Positions 61,664 through 64,000 of a DNA stretch of 64,000 bases are shown piece after piece (within the stretch, counting starts at the first letter, position 1; each line of letters opens with the position of its first letter). Made by a program: the position numbers and the translations under genes. The notes under the pieces are model-generated. The model worked only from the letters and a program-made list of their open reading frames with translations. It did no database searches and was not told the DNA's origin. Source of the DNA: Isoetes taiwanensis. Its lineage: Eukaryota; Streptophyta; Lycopodiopsida; Isoetales; Isoetaceae. The stretch lies in NCBI GenBank assembly GCA_021234155.1, contig JAJEKV010000038.1, forward strand, positions 9,037,458 through 9,101,457, in the 5' to 3' direction.

Positions 61664-61741
61664 ATTGGGCTAGAAGGAGGTTTGATGAGTGGCGTGCATC
61701 AGACTGGGCTAGGAGGAGGTTTGATGAGAGGCTTGCATCAT
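61664..61741 (+). repeat. 39-bp tandem repeat, two units
   Basis: The unit gantgggctagnaggaggtt...gcatca occurs twice with few differences. One frame reads WARRRFDE in each unit. Confidence 0.8.
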
Positions 61742-63680
61742 GGATTTGATCCTTAAAAAAAAAAAAATAGCAAAAAGGCGCAACAGGAGGCTTGGACAGT
61801 TTTAGGCTTAGATTGACTTCTGCAAAAATGTAAAAAAGTAATCACACATTAGATGTGGTTTCTTTTGCTTTTAGAACCGGATTGAATCAGAATTGGATTC
61901 ATCTCAAGAATATATAAAGTAAATAATTTGCATAAATATTAAGGCAATCTAACTTTAGGAGCACAAATATTAAGGCAATTAACTTTTAGAAGACATGGTA
62001 TAATGCTCAACACATAGACTTAATGATTCATTTGCCGTGATAGCCGTGTCTAAGGCAAAAATATTCTAGATTGGTAGAGAACTTGCAAATTTAAGGATGG
62101 AGCTTAAGTTGAAATTATGATCCAAATTATTTTAAATTGGTAATAGGGGTCTTAGAAATATTTTTTAAACTTGCATTCCTATTCTTTGACAGCAAATGCC
62201 ATGTGAGGTGAATTGTGCTCCGTAAATATGCGACATTAATGTGAGGACAAGGTTAATGAAAACGAAAGTAGATGAGCTAAGCTGGGTATAGAGGTTGAGA
62301 AAGGCACTATTGTTAAGAAGAGAAACGAATGTGCCTAATAGTTGCTAAATGCCAATGATTGTTCCCCATTGGTGATGCCAATAAGCCTCCAAACCACATC
62401 AAAAAATTTTGAATAAGCACCAATAAGCCTTGTTGCAAAAGACACGACATTCAGAGCCTGCATGATTCGAAAAGGTTAGGAACCCAGAATCAATTTGCCA
62501 TAAAAATAAATGTTCCATATTTAATGTAAAACAACAAGCTTGAAAAAACACATACTTGAAACTGAAGGAACTGATGCATGCCAATACATTGCCACTATAC
62601 AAAAATGGGTCATGCTTTTCTCCGTAGAATGCTGAGTTTTTCCTCTAGATCGTAGGGACCAAGTTACTATTGCCTTTCTTGAACCTCTTACTTAGGAGTC
62701 TAGCAAACATTTTTCTAGGGAGCATTTTGCGGAGCTAACATAACAAGATTAGAATAATTATCAGCTGAATATAGAACGAATTGCAATCTAGGCTTTAATT
62801 ATCAAATATTATTCTTAATTCAAGATATGCATAAATACATTTTAGTAAGTTTTTAAAGCAGGTGCTAAATTACTCCAATATTGGTTTTATATTCTTGAAG
62901 GCTTGAAAATACGACCGAGTTGCCCCCACTTTGCTTGGGGTTACCAGGTGCCCCTTTTGCCGTTTTTAATTTTTAGTGCTTTGTATTTTGTTCCTAATGG
63001 TTCTTATAGTTTCTTTTGTGTGTTTATTGCTTTTGTAGGGTCTGGGCCTTTGTTTAGATTTGCCATGCTCTGCAGTTCATTTGTGCATTCTTCTTGAATC
63101 TTTTAGCCATTTTTTTAATTAGTTTCGCCTCTTATGGGCAACCCTATGTGCTTACTCATTCCTATTCACTCCAACACCTTGTTATTGCAAATTCATAATC
63201 CTGAAGTTGGTCTAGAGGATGTCTTGGACTATGAAAATCTGCTCTTTTTTTTTAAAAGAAACTAGCACATTAGTATCGTTAGTATATTTGATCCTAACTC
63301 GTTATACGTTATTATACATTAGGCATTAGCTAACTCCGAACTATATAACCAAGGCAGGCATAGCCATTGCCGAAGCCATTGCAGTGAGGGGCAAATTAAA
63401 GGATCGTATTCTTTTGCTCTAGTCTATTTGCCCTTATCTAGTAGAAACATGTACCTAGTGCGATCACGATAAACATCCATAACTTCAATATACCTATATA
63501 ATTGGCACTAAGAAGACATTGGAGCTCCCAAAGTTTGACATGGTAGATGGCATCTTGTTGGTTGAAACCTCTAAAAGTTGGCCGCCATAATCGCAGCCAG
63601 CTGTGATACTGGCAACAATGCCCCAATCTGAAAAAGTTCTAATTTCTGAATGAATGGATCCCAAGTCTTGCATAGTTCTA

Positions 63681-63959
63681 TCATAAGGCACAAACAAATT
63701 CGCCATTGCTATCAACATCAACATCTGCATCGTTTTCCAGATCCATATCATCTAAATCCAGACCAACATCACCAACATAATGGCCAAGTCCGGATTTGCA
63801 GGAGGTAGCTTCTTGAATAATGCGCATTATCGCTTCTAAGTTCTGGGGTGGATGGTTGGGATCATCAAGCTCATTAGCCATATCAGCACCTTCCAGGAGA
63901 CCAGCCGGCAAGTTCTTCAAAAACCATTCATGGTTCATAATATCTGGAATGGTAAATTG
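63681..63959 (-). CDS. SnRK2: SnRK2 protein kinase, 3'-terminal exon (gene truncated by window edge)
   Basis: The last exon starts after a TAG splice acceptor (about 63960) and encodes [20 protein letters not shown], matching the end of the kinase domain in SnRK2s ([21 protein letters not shown]). Then follow the SnRK2 box-like [20 protein letters not shown] and an acidic tail ([20 protein letters not shown], ending EFVCAL). This acidic tail corresponds to the ABA box (Domain II) of Group III SnRK2s (OST1/SnRK2.6-like), which bind PP2C phosphatases. The terminal GEFVCAL differs from the usual GEIVYAM. The catalytic exons lie outside the window to the right, so kinase integrity cannot be judged. 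Confidence 0.88.
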   Translation of the reverse strand, partial: [92 protein letters not shown]

Positions 63960-64000
63960 CTACGAATAAACAGCAGAGGTTGGTTTACAAGAGTACTTTG

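Larger units (their letters stand above)
60859..63680. other. Intergenic with two short tandem repeats
   Basis: A 21-bp unit (ctctttagaggcnntggactg) recurs four times at about 61119-61200. A 39-bp unit occurs twice at 61664-61741 and in one frame encodes DWARRRFDE-type residues. The 3' UTR of the SnRK2 gene probably occupies the last few hundred bases. Confidence 0.45.

Overview
This is a transposon-packed stretch of a large, AT-rich land-plant nuclear genome. The conserved genes and fragments are plant types: an intronless MAPKKK17/18-class kinase, a Group III-like SnRK2, a Pollen Ole e 1-like secreted protein, and relics of a U-box/ARM E3 ligase and a large FKBP. Sparse genes, long repeat-filled gaps and a plant L1-type LINE with microsatellite tails would fit a fern, gymnosperm or similar big genome. 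I cannot name the species from sequence alone.

Layout. 1-11.4 kb is a microsatellite and transposon complex. A near-intact LINE (ORF1 plus ORF2, minus strand), a 5'-truncated relative, an anonymous 240-bp unit, a decayed Harbinger element with its two genes, and a tRNA-like SINE all lie between long (GA)n arrays. 11.4-15.1 kb is mostly anonymous. 15.1-16.7 kb is the MAPKKK gene, with a TATA box and ACGT-core promoter sites. 19.2-24.4 kb holds an LTR, anonymous repeats and short non-LTR insertions. 24.4-29.5 kb is a complete but decayed Copia element on the minus strand, itself carrying a 396-bp insertion with a 7-bp target duplication. 32.1-33.9 kb holds three captured or decayed host-gene fragments, all on the minus strand. 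36.5-38.7 kb is a spliced, Crypton-like tyrosine-recombinase gene, the most unusual item here. 44.1-44.5 kb is a foldback element with perfect 90-bp arms. 46.8-48.5 kb is an unrecognised two-exon gene. 51.5-54.9 kb is an LTR split by a MITE and by a 2.3-kb hAT-type element, both with target duplications. 59.8-60.8 kb is the Ole e 1-like gene, and 63.7-64.0 kb is the 3' exon of the SnRK2, cut by the window edge.

Connections. The non-LTR insertions share a 3'-end theme (GACG followed by TAA-rich bases, then a short tandem tail). Those inside (GA)n arrays all point the same way, which suggests one TPRT machinery with a taste for (TC)n/(GA)n DNA. Host genes are few and independent. The MAPKKK17/18 and Group III SnRK2 families both act in abscisic-acid signalling in other plants, but they lie 47 kb apart and nothing here shows co-regulation.
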